From the NCBI GenBank assembly GCA_021810805.1, contig JAJZHW010000004.1, positions 62,001 to 126,000 of the forward strand: a DNA stretch of 64,000 nt, read 5' to 3'. The first letter of the stretch is position 1. The number at the start of each line of letters is the position of its first letter. The notes under the pieces were generated by a model. That model worked only from the letters and a program-made list of their open reading frames with translations. It searched no databases and was not told where the DNA came from. Origin of the DNA: Nitrospirota bacterium (GTDB lineage: Bacteria; Nitrospirota; Leptospirillia; Leptospirillales; Leptospirillaceae). This document shows, one piece after another, positions 10,051-18,396 of this stretch. The translations under genes were made by a program, and so were the position numbers.

Positions 10051-10091
10051 TTGCGGAGTCTCTGATCCGGGCTCCGCAATCTCTTTTCCTT
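10051..10091 (+). terminator. Intrinsic terminator after HU
   Basis: TTGCGGAG (10051-10058) pairs with CTCCGCAA (10072-10079), giving an 8-bp stem with a 13-base loop followed by TCTCTTTTCCTT. Confidence 0.7.
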
Positions 10092-10096
10092 CAAAT

Positions 10097-10171
10097 AGGC
10101 ACGTAGCTCAGGGGTGGAGCGCTACCTTGACACGGTAGAGGTCGGCGGTTCGAAACCGCCCGTGCCTACCA
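10097..10171 (+). tRNA. tRNA-Val (GAC)
   Basis: A full cloverleaf can be drawn: acceptor stem AGGCACG/CGTGCCT, D stem GCTC/GAGC, anticodon stem CTACC/GGTAG with loop TTGACAC (anticodon GAC), and T stem GGCGG/CCGCC with loop TTCGAAA. The discriminator is A and CCA is encoded (10169-10171). Confidence 0.93.
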
Positions 10172-10354
10172 TTTCAAAAGACAATCCCTTAAAATATTTT
10201 TAGAATTCATTTCCAGGTTCTTTTCGTCATAAATAATCCCATGATTCCATCATAGCCCACGAAACACGCGAATGAACCCGTTCGCGGATTTTCGCCGGTG
10301 ATCCGGTAGCCGAGATCGCGGAAGAAGGATTTCCGTTCGTCTGGTGGTTCCTTC

Positions 10355-13024
10355 GTGGAGTATGTTCATGCCCGAGAAAACCTTGTGAACGCGACCCTCA
10401 GACTGACGCCCCTGGGACATTTGAAGTTCGAGGAGGCGAGCGATGCGCCGCCGATTCCCGACCCTCTTGCATCGAGATTGTCCAAAGCCTTTTCCGGGGG
10501 GGAGGGACGTGGCCTTGTCGCCTTGGGCGCCGGGGAGGCGACCACGGCGCTTCCTCCCGTTCTGGCCTTTTGGCGCGACTTTGCCGGTCGCTACATTACG
10601 GCTCTGACGGCGATCCCCGAGGATGGGCCCATCGATGTTCCTCTCCCCGAGCGGGAGATCCTCGAGCGCCTCTGTGTCGACTGCCCTCCGATGACGGGGG
10701 GGGAATATCTGACCCCGGAGATCTTGGAGATGTACTGGGGGCAGATGGCGTCGGTCGTGAAGGACGACGTGGCCACATCCGGAAAAGGTCTTCAGGAGTA
10801 TCTCAAGTCCATGCATCCGGGATGGAACCTCATCGGCCGGGTCCACTTCAATCTTGCCGAAAATCCCAAGGATCCCGAGGCGCCATTCGCCTTTCTCGCC
10901 ACCTATACCTCCCGTCTCGCAGCCCACGGAACAGCCCATCACCTTCCCCTCTCCCGAGCCCTGACCGAGTATTCCGGAGGAAAGAAGAACGCCCAGCTCC
11001 TCTCGCTGCTTCTCCCGGTGCAAAGGGCCGCCGAGCGCTGCGAATGGCTGGCGGAGATGGTGGCGGAGGGAGAGATCTACCACCCACTCCGATGGCAGGC
11101 GGGCGAGGTGGTACGCTTCCTCAAGGATGTTCCGGTGCTGGAGTCTTCGGGGATCGTCGTCAGGATGCCAAAGAGCTGGACGACTGGCCGGCCCTCCCGA
11201 CCCCGGGTCTCCGCATCGGTGGGCCAGAAGAACCCCTCGGTTCTCGGCATGGACTCTCTCCTGGACTTTTCCATGGCGGTCACCCTCGACGGAGAGCCGC
11301 TGACTCCCGAAGAGGTCCAGGCGCTCCTGGCCAGCGAAGAAGGCCTTCAGTGGATCCGGGGCCGGTGGGTCGAGGTGGATACCACCCGCCTGCAATCCCT
11401 CATCGACCGTTTCGAGGGGGTGGAGCGATCCTTCGACGGCGGGATTCCTTTTGCCCAGGCCTCTCGCCTCCTGGCGGGAGCCTCCTTGGATGATTCCGTT
11501 GCCTCAGATCCGGACTGGTCGGAGGTCGTGGCCGGAGACTGGCTGGCGACCTTCCTTGCCGAACTTCGAAGTCCCGAATCATTGTCCCGAGCTGATCCCG
11601 GATCGAGGCTTTCTGCCACCCTCCGCCCCTATCAGAAGGTCGGGGTGCGATGGCTCAATTTTCTAGTGCAGATGCGTCTGGGGGCCTGTCTGGCCGACGA
11701 CATGGGTCTTGGCAAGACGATCCAGGTTCTGGCGCTGCTGTTGACCCTCGAGAGGTCGCGCCCGAGCCTTCTGGTGGCTCCCGCCTCCCTTTTGGCCAAC
11801 TGGCAGCAGGAAGCCCGTCGCTTCGCTCCCTCGCTCAAGACCCTGGTCGCCCACCCCTCGGCCATGGATTCCGACGAACTCCGGACACTCGGAGAAGGAC
11901 GACTTAAGGACGTGGATCTTGTCGTCACGAGCTACGGGACGCTCATGCGTCTCCCCGACCTTCAGGCGGTCTCCTGGCATCTCGTGGTGGCCGACGAGGC
12001 CCAGGCCCTCAAGAACCCCGACGCGAAGCAGACCAAGGCCGTCAAGTCTCTCAAGACCGAGGCCCGCATCGCCCTCACCGGAACACCCGTCGAAAATCGC
12101 CTTTCCGACCTCTGGTCGCTCTTCGACTTCACCCATCCGGGCCTTCTGGGGTCCCGGAAGGCCTTCACCGAAGCGACGAAAAAGATGACCCACTACGGTC
12201 CCCTTCGCACCCTCGTGGCCCCGTATATTCTCCGCCGGCTCAAGAGCGACCGCTCCATCATCTCGGATCTTCCGGACAAGACGGAGGTTCTGGCCTGGTG
12301 CGGTCTGACCCGGACCCAGGCGGTTCTCTACCAGAAGGCGGTGAAGGAGCTCGAGGAGACCCTTGCGGAGGCGGAAGGGATCGGGCGCAAGGGAAAGGTT
12401 CTGACCACCCTGATGCGCCTCAAGCAGATCTGCAACCACCCCTCCCAGTGGCGGGGCGACGGCTCCTGGGATCCGGAGGAGAGCGGAAAATTTCAAAGGC
12501 TCGGCGAGATCGCCGAGACGATCGCCGCCAAGCAGGAGAAGATGCTTGTCTTTACCCAGTTCCAGGAGACGACGGGACCCCTGGCGGCCTTTTTGGGGGG
12601 AGTCTTCGGCCGGGAGGGGCTCGTCTTGCACGGAGGAACCCCGGTGGCGAAGCGACGGGAACTGGTCCGGCGCTTCCAGGAGGGAGAGGAGGCCCCCTTT
12701 TTCGTCCTCTCCCTCAAGGCCGGTGGCACGGGTCTCAACCTCACTGCCGCCTCCCATGTGGTCCACTTCGACCGCTGGTGGAACCCGGCAGTGGAGAACC
12801 AGGCCACCGACCGGGCCTGGAGGATCGGCCAGCACCGCAATGTCCTGGTGCACAAGTTCATCTGCCGGGGAACGGTCGAGGAGAGGATCGACGAACTTAT
12901 CCGATCTAAAGCAGAACTAGTTCGCGATCTCCTCGAGGGCGGGGGAGAGGTCAATCTGACCGAGCTTTCCGATGAGGAGCTCTTGGGCCTCGTGAAACTC
13001 GACATACATTCGATGGGAGAATAG
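10355..13024 (+). CDS. SNF2/Rad54-family DEAD-like helicase (HepA/RapA-like)
   Basis: An 889-residue protein. The first 430 residues form the accessory region seen in bacterial SNF2 proteins; the ATPase part follows, with Walker A DMGLGKTIQ near residue 450, the DEAQ box (VVADEAQALKN) near residue 548, and the helicase C block GGTGLNLTAASHVV and NPAVENQATDRAWRIGQ near 795-830. Such proteins translocate on duplex DNA and remodel protein-DNA complexes. The start is a GTG; no clear in-frame ATG lies near. A SWIM-domain gene begins 3 bases after its stop, a pairing seen repeatedly with bacterial SNF2 genes. Confidence 0.93.
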   Translation: MEYVHARENLVNATLRLTPLGHLKFEEASDAPPIPDPLASRLSKAFSGGEGRGLVALGAGEATTALPPVLAFWRDFAGRYITALTAIPEDGPIDVPLPEREILERLCVDCPPMTGGEYLTPEILEMYWGQMASVVKDDVATSGKGLQEYLKSMHPGWNLIGRVHFNLAENPKDPEAPFAFLATYTSRLAAHGTAHHLPLSRALTEYSGGKKNAQLLSLLLPVQRAAERCEWLAEMVAEGEIYHPLRWQAGEVVRFLKDVPVLESSGIVVRMPKSWTTGRPSRPRVSASVGQKNPSVLGMDSLLDFSMAVTLDGEPLTPEEVQALLASEEGLQWIRGRWVEVDTTRLQSLIDRFEGVERSFDGGIPFAQASRLLAGASLDDSVASDPDWSEVVAGDWLATFLAELRSPESLSRADPGSRLSATLRPYQKVGVRWLNFLVQMRLGACLADDMGLGKTIQVLALLLTLERSRPSLLVAPASLLANWQQEARRFAPSLKTLVAHPSAMDSDELRTLGEGRLKDVDLVVTSYGTLMRLPDLQAVSWHLVVADEAQALKNPDAKQTKAVKSLKTEARIALTGTPVENRLSDLWSLFDFTHPGLLGSRKAFTEATKKMTHYGPLRTLVAPYILRRLKSDRSIISDLPDKTEVLAWCGLTRTQAVLYQKAVKELEETLAEAEGIGRKGKVLTTLMRLKQICNHPSQWRGDGSWDPEESGKFQRLGEIAETIAAKQEKMLVFTQFQETTGPLAAFLGGVFGREGLVLHGGTPVAKRRELVRRFQEGEEAPFFVLSLKAGGTGLNLTAASHVVHFDRWWNPAVENQATDRAWRIGQHRNVLVHKFICRGTVEERIDELIRSKAELVRDLLEGGGEVNLTELSDEELLGLVKLDIHSMGE

Positions 13025-13027
13025 AAG

Positions 13028-14197
13028 ATGAGCTATTACGGCTTCAGACCCTATGTTCCGGTGGCCCAACGCCGAGAGAAGGCCCTCAAGGAGGCCCGGA
13101 AGGCCCAGAAGGCCGGCAAGACCCTGAGCCCTGTCCACGTGGAGGGACGAAAGATCGCCAAAACCGTCTGGGGCCAGGCATGGTGCGACAACCTGGAGTC
13201 CTACAGCGACTACGAAAATCGCCTCCCTCGGGGGAGAGCCTATGTCCGGAACGGGTCGGTCATCGATCTTGCCATCGAGCCGGGCAAGGTGCGGGCCCAG
13301 GTGATGGGTTCCTCCCTCTACCGGATCGAGATCACCGTGGCTCCGGCGGCGAAGGAGCGGTGGAGCCGGCTCGTCGCGGAGGTCACCGGCTCCATCGCCT
13401 CCCTCGTCGAGCTCCTGCAGGGGAAATTTTCGAAAGGGGTCATGGAGAAAATTTGCCATCCCGATTCGGGGCTCTTTCCCTCTCCCAAGGAGATCACGCT
13501 CTCCTGCTCCTGTCCCGACTGGGCCTCGATGTGCAAGCATGTGGCGGCAACCCTCTACGGTGTGGGTGCCCGTCTCGATGACTCCCCCGAGCTTCTCTTT
13601 ACCCTCCGGAATGTGGCCGCCTCCGACCTGATTGCCGAAGCCGCCAAGGTCCCGTCCGAGTCGAAAAAGTCTCCGGCCAGGGGCAGGGCCCTGGAGACGG
13701 AAGGGCTCGACGAGCTCTTCGGGATCGAACTGGAAAAGAACGCGGAGGAGGAGCCGACACCTCCACGTCGAAGGCCCGGGAGACCCTCCCGGGAAGAGAG
13801 TGCGAAGACAGTCAAGACGACAGTGAAAAAGCCGGCTCCACCGAGAAAATCTGAAGAAGAACCCACCTTGTCCAGGAAGAGGGGCCCGACAACGAAAAAG
13901 ACCGCCGTAAAGACGAAGGTGGCCACACGTCCCGGGAAGGCCGCCCTTGCTTCAAGTCGTGCTCCGGTAAAGGTGACGTCCCCAATCTCCCAGGGGGAAA
14001 AGGCCGGTGGGGCCGGCATGAGAAAAACAGCCGAGAAAAAGGGGGGGACGACGAGGAAAAAAGCCTCTTCCGTCTCAGCAAAGGTGCTGCCCGTTCAGGG
14101 GGAGAAGAAAAAACCTCAACGCGGGCGACCTCCAGGAAAGTCCCCTACGGCCCGAAAGTCCTCTGGTTCGAAGACACGAAAGGGACCCACTCAATAA
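13028..14197 (+). CDS. SWIM zinc-finger protein with basic AT-hook-like tail
   Basis: A 389-residue protein. Residues about 155-185 hold the SWIM signature CxCx(n)CxH (CSCPDWASMCKHV), a zinc-binding module thought to bind DNA or protein and a usual partner of bacterial SNF2 ATPases. From about residue 235 the protein is a long, low-complexity Lys/Arg/Pro/Thr tail with AT-hook-like cores (RRRPGRPSRE near 240 and RGRPPGK near 365). The ATG is 3 bases after the SNF2 stop, so the two are co-translated. The tail looks built for non-specific DNA binding; that is an inference. Confidence 0.85.
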   Translation: MSYYGFRPYVPVAQRREKALKEARKAQKAGKTLSPVHVEGRKIAKTVWGQAWCDNLESYSDYENRLPRGRAYVRNGSVIDLAIEPGKVRAQVMGSSLYRIEITVAPAAKERWSRLVAEVTGSIASLVELLQGKFSKGVMEKICHPDSGLFPSPKEITLSCSCPDWASMCKHVAATLYGVGARLDDSPELLFTLRNVAASDLIAEAAKVPSESKKSPARGRALETEGLDELFGIELEKNAEEEPTPPRRRPGRPSREESAKTVKTTVKKPAPPRKSEEEPTLSRKRGPTTKKTAVKTKVATRPGKAALASSRAPVKVTSPISQGEKAGGAGMRKTAEKKGGTTRKKASSVSAKVLPVQGEKKKPQRGRPPGKSPTARKSSGSKTRKGPTQ

Positions 14198-14431
14198 ATC
14201 CTGGATCATTGGGTCAACAAGAAATCCCCGCGGGGAGAAATAGGCAGTGGATTGTTTCCCGGATGAAGCATGAAACAGTCTCATTGGGAAAAGTGTTTCT
14301 CGAGTGAAACGATCCGCCTTCCCTCATGGATCTCAGCGAAAAGGGACCATTGTTTGAATGCGAACGGTTAATCTTTTTGTCACAATATCTTGAGATGGCT
14401 GAAATGTCATCGGAATGAGTCCTGAAAGATC

Positions 14432-14448
14432 TTGGCACGGGGAATGCA
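14432..14448 (+). promoter_or_regulatory. Putative sigma-54 (-24/-12) promoter
   Basis: TTGGCACGGGGAATGCA matches the sigma-54 consensus at nearly every position. The invariant GG (14434-14435) and GC (14446-14447) are exactly 12 bases apart. The start would fall near 14459, about 75 bases before the barrel-protein ATG. The remainder of 14198-14532 holds a palindrome (TCCCCGCGGGGA, 14225-14236) but no gene that I can support. Confidence 0.6.
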
Positions 14449-14532
14449 TAGATGAGGAGTATCGCCGCCCGAAGGATCGGGTGGCACTGGGGGAGTCTCC
14501 TCCCGTGACTCAATATTTCAGGAGGTTCTGTT

Positions 14533-15375
14533 ATGGCTAAAGAGGGAACTCTGTCGTTGTTCCAGGAATCGTCCCGTCGTTTCGTGAAAAGCTCCGTCCT
14601 CTCCGTGGCCCTTCTGTCGGCCGCCTTCGTTGCGGCGCCCGCCTTTGCCGGCGAAGCGCTGACGCCTCCCACGGCCTCCTCCACCGCAGGGCTTCCCACC
14701 TCCTCCAATCCCGCCACCTCCTCCACTGCCGGCCAGATGATGGCGATGCAGCAGGCGGTGATGGCAGGCGGTGCGAGCGGTAACTCCTCCTTCGACGGCA
14801 ACGTGCCCAAGTCGACTTCGCTCTCGGCGAACTTTGGGTGGATGGATACCTTTGATAACAGCGTCTTCAACGGAGGCTACGGCGGGGGTGTCACGGCCAC
14901 CCACTGGATCACCTCAAAATTTGCTCTCCAGGCCTCCATCGAGATCGAGTCGTTTGGGTTGTCTCAGCTCAATATGGCAGTTAGAAATGTTCTCCACGCC
15001 AATACGAGTCAAGCCGGAACTCCCGTGATCCCGATTACCTTGGGTGGACTCTACGACTTTACTGGCGGCAAAAGTTGGGTCAATCCCCAGATTTTTATCG
15101 ATGGTGGTCCTGCCGTTTCTCTCGATGGGACGACGATGCCCCTTTATGCCGACATCGGAGCCGGGGTGACGACGCCTCTAGCCAAACTCTCCGACGCACT
15201 GGCTGGGATCGACCTCTTCGCCAATATCCGCATGGCCTACCTCTCCAATATGGGGGGACTGGCTGACTCGGCATCATATATCGCAGGGAGTGGGAGCTAT
15301 GGCAATCTAGTTGGCGGCAACAACCAGGACATGTTCTACATGCCTATCGAGTTCGGCGCCACCTTCGTATTCTAG
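14533..15375 (+). CDS. Outer-membrane beta-barrel protein
   Basis: A 280-residue exported protein. A long signal peptide ends at AFA|GEA (after about residue 39). A Ser/Thr/Pro/Ala-rich linker follows (about 40-90), then alternating amphipathic strands with frequent Gly and aromatic residues, closing on a terminal Phe (FGATFVF) typical of BAM-assembled barrels. A likely sigma-54 promoter precedes it and a strong intrinsic terminator follows, so it is transcribed alone. No specific transporter or adhesin family is recognised. Regulated expression of a surface protein is the simplest reading. Confidence 0.75.
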   Translation: MAKEGTLSLFQESSRRFVKSSVLSVALLSAAFVAAPAFAGEALTPPTASSTAGLPTSSNPATSSTAGQMMAMQQAVMAGGASGNSSFDGNVPKSTSLSANFGWMDTFDNSVFNGGYGGGVTATHWITSKFALQASIEIESFGLSQLNMAVRNVLHANTSQAGTPVIPITLGGLYDFTGGKSWVNPQIFIDGGPAVSLDGTTMPLYADIGAGVTTPLAKLSDALAGIDLFANIRMAYLSNMGGLADSASYIAGSGSYGNLVGGNNQDMFYMPIEFGATFVF

Positions 15376-15391
15376 GTTTTTGTTCACTTGG

Positions 15392-15428
15392 GAGGGGCGG
15401 GATCCCGCCCCTCTCTCTTCGTTCTCTT
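15392..15428 (+). terminator. Intrinsic terminator after the barrel gene
   Basis: GAGGGGCGG (15392-15400) and CCGCCCCTC (15405-15413) form a perfect 9-bp stem with a GATC loop, followed by a pyrimidine-rich run with several Ts. The next 240 bases up to 15675 hold no gene I can support. Confidence 0.75.
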
Positions 15429-15675
15429 GATCGGCCGTTTGTCCTCCTGGCTCCGTTTTTACTCGTCTTTTTATGTCTTCTCTTGCTTCTCCAATCCCTG
15501 CTGTTTTTTGTGTGCCATCGTCTTCCTTCGGGGCAGAGCGTGCGCATGATCTCCGTCATAACGTCCTTTGGGGAAAGCCTGCCAAAGTAATTCAATCCAC
15601 GAAGGAGAGCGGGGCAATGGATCGGAGATCCGAAACAGGGAGGAATAAGATGATCGAGCGGAGGCAGAAGAACCG

Positions 15676-16269
15676 ATGACGCGGGAGGAGTTTCTCGGGT
15701 GGCGGGTCCAGGGGCGTCGGGGGTGGGAAGGCGAGGATCTTTCCGGCCTTGACCTTTCGGGACTCGATCTGGCCGGGTGCAACCTGACGGGCGCCGATCT
15801 TTCGGGAACGATGCTCCGGGGGGCGCGCCTCATTCGGGCGGTTCTCTCCCGGGCCACCCTCACCAGGGCGGATCTCTCAGAGGCCGACCTTTCCTTTTCC
15901 CGGATCGTCGGGGCCGAGCTGTCCGGAAGTTTGTTCGAGGCGGCCTCTCTCTACGAGGCGATTCTCTCCCGAAGCCGGATCGTGGGCGCCAACCTCTCCT
16001 TTTCCAACCTGACCCGGGCCACTCTCCGCCGGACCGACCTCACCGAGAGCGATCTCACCGGGGCGGTCCTGATCGGAGGGGATCTGTCGGGGGCCACCCT
16101 GACCCGGGTTCGCCTTGCCGGGGCGATCCTTTCCCGGACCAACCTCGAGGGGACCCACCTCGATCCCAAGATCCTCAAAACCGCCCGAACGGGACGTCGC
16201 CCGGTCGGGGGCTCTCCCTCCCGGCTCTCCCGGGCCCTTCGAACCGCTCCCGCCTCCTTCACCGGATAG
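15676..16269 (+). CDS. Pentapeptide-repeat protein
   Basis: A 197-residue protein built almost wholly of A(D/N)LXX pentapeptide repeats from about residue 20 to 160 (LSGLDLSGLDLAGCNL, TRADLSEADLSFSRI and so on), which fold as a right-handed quadrilateral beta-helix. Some members mimic DNA and protect gyrase; most have no known role. There is no signal peptide or membrane segment, so it is probably cytoplasmic. The C-terminus is a basic Arg/Pro/Ser tail. It converges on yaiI with only 12 bases between the stops. Confidence 0.88.
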   Translation: MTREEFLGWRVQGRRGWEGEDLSGLDLSGLDLAGCNLTGADLSGTMLRGARLIRAVLSRATLTRADLSEADLSFSRIVGAELSGSLFEAASLYEAILSRSRIVGANLSFSNLTRATLRRTDLTESDLTGAVLIGGDLSGATLTRVRLAGAILSRTNLEGTHLDPKILKTARTGRRPVGGSPSRLSRALRTAPASFTG

Positions 16270-16281
16270 GGAGCGGCCCTC

Positions 16282-16764
16282 TTATCCTTTCCTGGACTCT
16301 TCCTCCCGTTTTCTCCGGAGTCGATCCCTTTCGAGGATGCCGTTCAGGGCATTGGCGAAGGCTTCGCGGTCGCGGGGACCGAAGGGGGGAGGACCGCCCG
16401 TCGCCAGCCCCCCCGAGCGCATCTCCGCCATGAAGTTCCTCACCGACAATCGCTCCCCCACCGTCTCCTCGTCCAGGATCTCGCCGTGAGGAGAGAGGGC
16501 CAGGGCCCCCTTCTCCACGACCTTCGCCGCCAGCGGGATATCCTCGGTAACGACGAGATCTCCCGGGGCGCAGATCTCGTAGATCGTCGCGTCGGCCACG
16601 TCCAGGCCCGCCCCTACCACGATGCGGGAAAAGAGGGGCCCGTCGGGAAGACGCAGGGGGCGATTGGCCACGAGGACGAGAGGAGTCTTCGTCCGCTCCG
16701 CCGCCCGGAAGAGGATTTCCTTGACCGCTCCGGGGGAGCCGTCGGCATCGAGCAGGATCTTCAG
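16282..16764 (-). CDS. yaiI: YaiI/YqxD family protein (DUF188), apparent CTG start
   Basis: The conserved N-terminus of the family, LKILLDADGSPGAVKEIL then ERTKTPLVLVANRP, is encoded upstream of the first ATG/GTG-type start (a GTG at 16669-16671), so the gene must begin earlier. The only credible start is CTG at 16762-16764, preceded by AGGAG with a 6-base gap; there is no in-frame ATG, GTG or TTG between it and the conserved block. The resulting protein has 160 residues, normal for the family, with the DAD motif of its PIN-like fold. Molecular function is not established. Confidence 0.8.
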   Translation of the reverse strand: MKILLDADGSPGAVKEILFRAAERTKTPLVLVANRPLRLPDGPLFSRIVVGAGLDVADATIYEICAPGDLVVTEDIPLAAKVVEKGALALSPHGEILDEETVGERLSVRNFMAEMRSGGLATGGPPPFGPRDREAFANALNGILERDRLRRKREEESRKG

Positions 16765-16990
16765 GGGAGTCTCCTGGAAAAGTGAGGGTGAGTATGAAGG
16801 GGGCGGTCGCCCGGAGAAGCCGGACGAAAGACGGGAGCCACTCCGCGGGTCTGTCTGTTCACCCTACACAAAGAGACCACCGGGGGCAAGGGGCGGAGGG
16901 TCCGTTCGGAAAGAGGAGCGGAAGATGGCCACCTCAGGAAAAAGGCGGGGCCGAAGAGAGGAATCCCCTTCGGCCGGAGGAGGTGGGAGG

Positions 16991-17494
16991 CTAGCGTGCG
17001 GCCCAGACCAGGTCGGGCTGGGAGCCGATGCGGGAGACAAGAAGGGAGAGGGCCCGCGGAAGGGGAATGTCCCGGGTCCGGTTCGTGGAGAAGCGCCGGA
17101 TCCGGAGGACCATGGCGTGGGAGGAGGCAGAGGCTTTGAAGATGCCCAGAATCTGGATGCGCTCCTCCTTGTGGTAAAGGGCCCGGGAGAGAACCTCGTC
17201 GATCGGGCCCTGATCGAAGAGGCCATGGTGCAGGAGGCGGCCCTGGGCATCATAGCTTTTGACGATGACCCCCACGAAGAACTTGGGGGAGCCTAGGAAG
17301 CGGAAGACCATCCGGTGGCTGCCGGCGAAGGCCAGTGTTCTGGGCACAGAAATCCCGGTGCCGGGGTGGGTCGAGTCGATCTCGAGGGTCCGGAGATCGA
17401 CGGGGCCCGACCCTTCCGCCCGGACGGGGGAGGGAAGGGCGAGGACAAGGGCGACGAGAAGGGCCGGAAAAAGACGGAGGGGGCATCGTGACAC
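16991..17494 (-). CDS. Secreted protein of unknown function
   Basis: A 167-residue protein with a clear signal peptide (basic start, hydrophobic core, cleavage after about Ala26 in PVRA). The mature part has a VFRFLGSPKFFVGVIVKSYDAQGRL segment pattern resembling chalcone-isomerase-like or lipid-binding periplasmic folds, but the match is only by general appearance. It is transcribed towards yaiI with about 225 bases between them. No active-site motif is seen. Confidence 0.6.
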   Translation of the reverse strand: MSRCPLRLFPALLVALVLALPSPVRAEGSGPVDLRTLEIDSTHPGTGISVPRTLAFAGSHRMVFRFLGSPKFFVGVIVKSYDAQGRLLHHGLFDQGPIDEVLSRALYHKEERIQILGIFKASASSHAMVLRIRRFSTNRTRDIPLPRALSLLVSRIGSQPDLVWAAR

Positions 17495-17676
17495 GGGAAG
17501 GCTCCTTGGTTTTGAGGGACGTCACATGAGGTTTGGGGCACCCGTCCCATTCAAAGCAATCCTTGTGCCAAAGAGTTTTTTGGGATTGAGGCGAACGGGG
17601 CGGTTCTTTTTGGGGAGGGTGGAGGGATCCTGAGTCGGGGGATATTTCAGGGAAGAAACATTTTTCGGGTATTTGG

Positions 17677-17800
17677 ATTTTGTGATTGATTTTCGTTTTT
17701 AAAAATCACGCAGTCATGGAGTCATAATTTAAAATTTGTGATTGACATTTCGAAATCGGCTCTATTATCTTGATTTGGAATTTTTGATTGATTTCAATTT
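17677..17800 (+). repeat. Three direct repeats in an AT-rich leader
   Basis: The core TTTGTGATTGA with a following T-rich segment occurs around 17679 and 17735, and as TTTTTGATTGA around 17781 (GATTGA at 17684, 17740, 17786). The stretch 17640-17826 is markedly AT-rich against the flanks. It may hold operator sites of the ORF6N gene that follows. Confidence 0.45.
17742..17770 (+). promoter_or_regulatory. Probable promoter of the ORF6N gene
   Basis: TTGACA at 17742-17747 and TTATCT at 17765-17770 are separated by 17 bases. The second direct repeat overlaps the -35 box. Confidence 0.5.
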
Positions 17801-17826
17801 TCCTTCTTTCAACTTTTGAGGAGCCT

Positions 17827-18356
17827 ATGTCCGGACTCTTTCCTTCCGTTCCTGTTGAATCCATTACCTCCCGGATCTTTCTCGTGCGCGGTCAGAAGAT
17901 CATGCTCGATTCTGACCTAGCCGAACTGTACGGGGTTTCCACCAGTCGTTTGAATGAGCAGGTTCGCAGAAACATCGACCGTTTTCCGAACGATTTCATG
18001 TTTCAACTGACAGACTCGGAATTTTCGAACTTGAAATCGCAAATTGCGACATCAAGTTGGGGCGGTCGACGGAAACTCCCACTGGTATTCACGTAACAGG
18101 GAGTGTCAATGCTCTCCAGTGTGCTGCACAGCGAACGGGCCATCCGAGTCAATATTGCCATCATGCGGGCCTTTTCCAGCTTCGGGAGATGCTGTCCGCC
18201 CACAAGGAACTGGCCCACAAGCTTTCGGAACTGGAACGGAAGGTCGGGATTCATGATCAAACCATCGTCCAACTGATCGAGGCGATCCGCAATATTATGG
18301 AAACGCCTGTTCGAGAAACAAAACCGATCGGGTTCATCTCCGACAGCAAAGCATGA
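17827..18356 (+). pseudogene. ORF6N-domain protein, broken by a stop and a frameshift
   Basis: From an ATG at 17827 with a GAGGAG ribosome site, the frame encodes an ORF6N domain (ITSRIFLVRGQKIMLDSDLA, then FPNDFMFQLT, TSSWGGRRKLP), a DNA-binding module of phage and mobile-element proteins. After RRKLPLVFT a TAA (18094-18096) stands where relatives have Glu; read-through continues with QGVSMLSSVLHSERAIRVNI and MRAF, then a one-base deletion around 18172-18177 shifts the frame into QLREMLSAHKELAHKL and a coiled tail ending at 18356. Both lesions lie within recognisable homology, so this is a decayed gene. Confidence 0.85.
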
Positions 18357-18396
18357 GGGGTTGGATTCGTCGCTTCCCTTCGACAGGAAATCGAAT

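Noticed and set aside
10097-10171. tRNA-Val as an integration site
   Set aside because: No copy of the tRNA 3' end was found downstream, and there is no integrase gene in the window.
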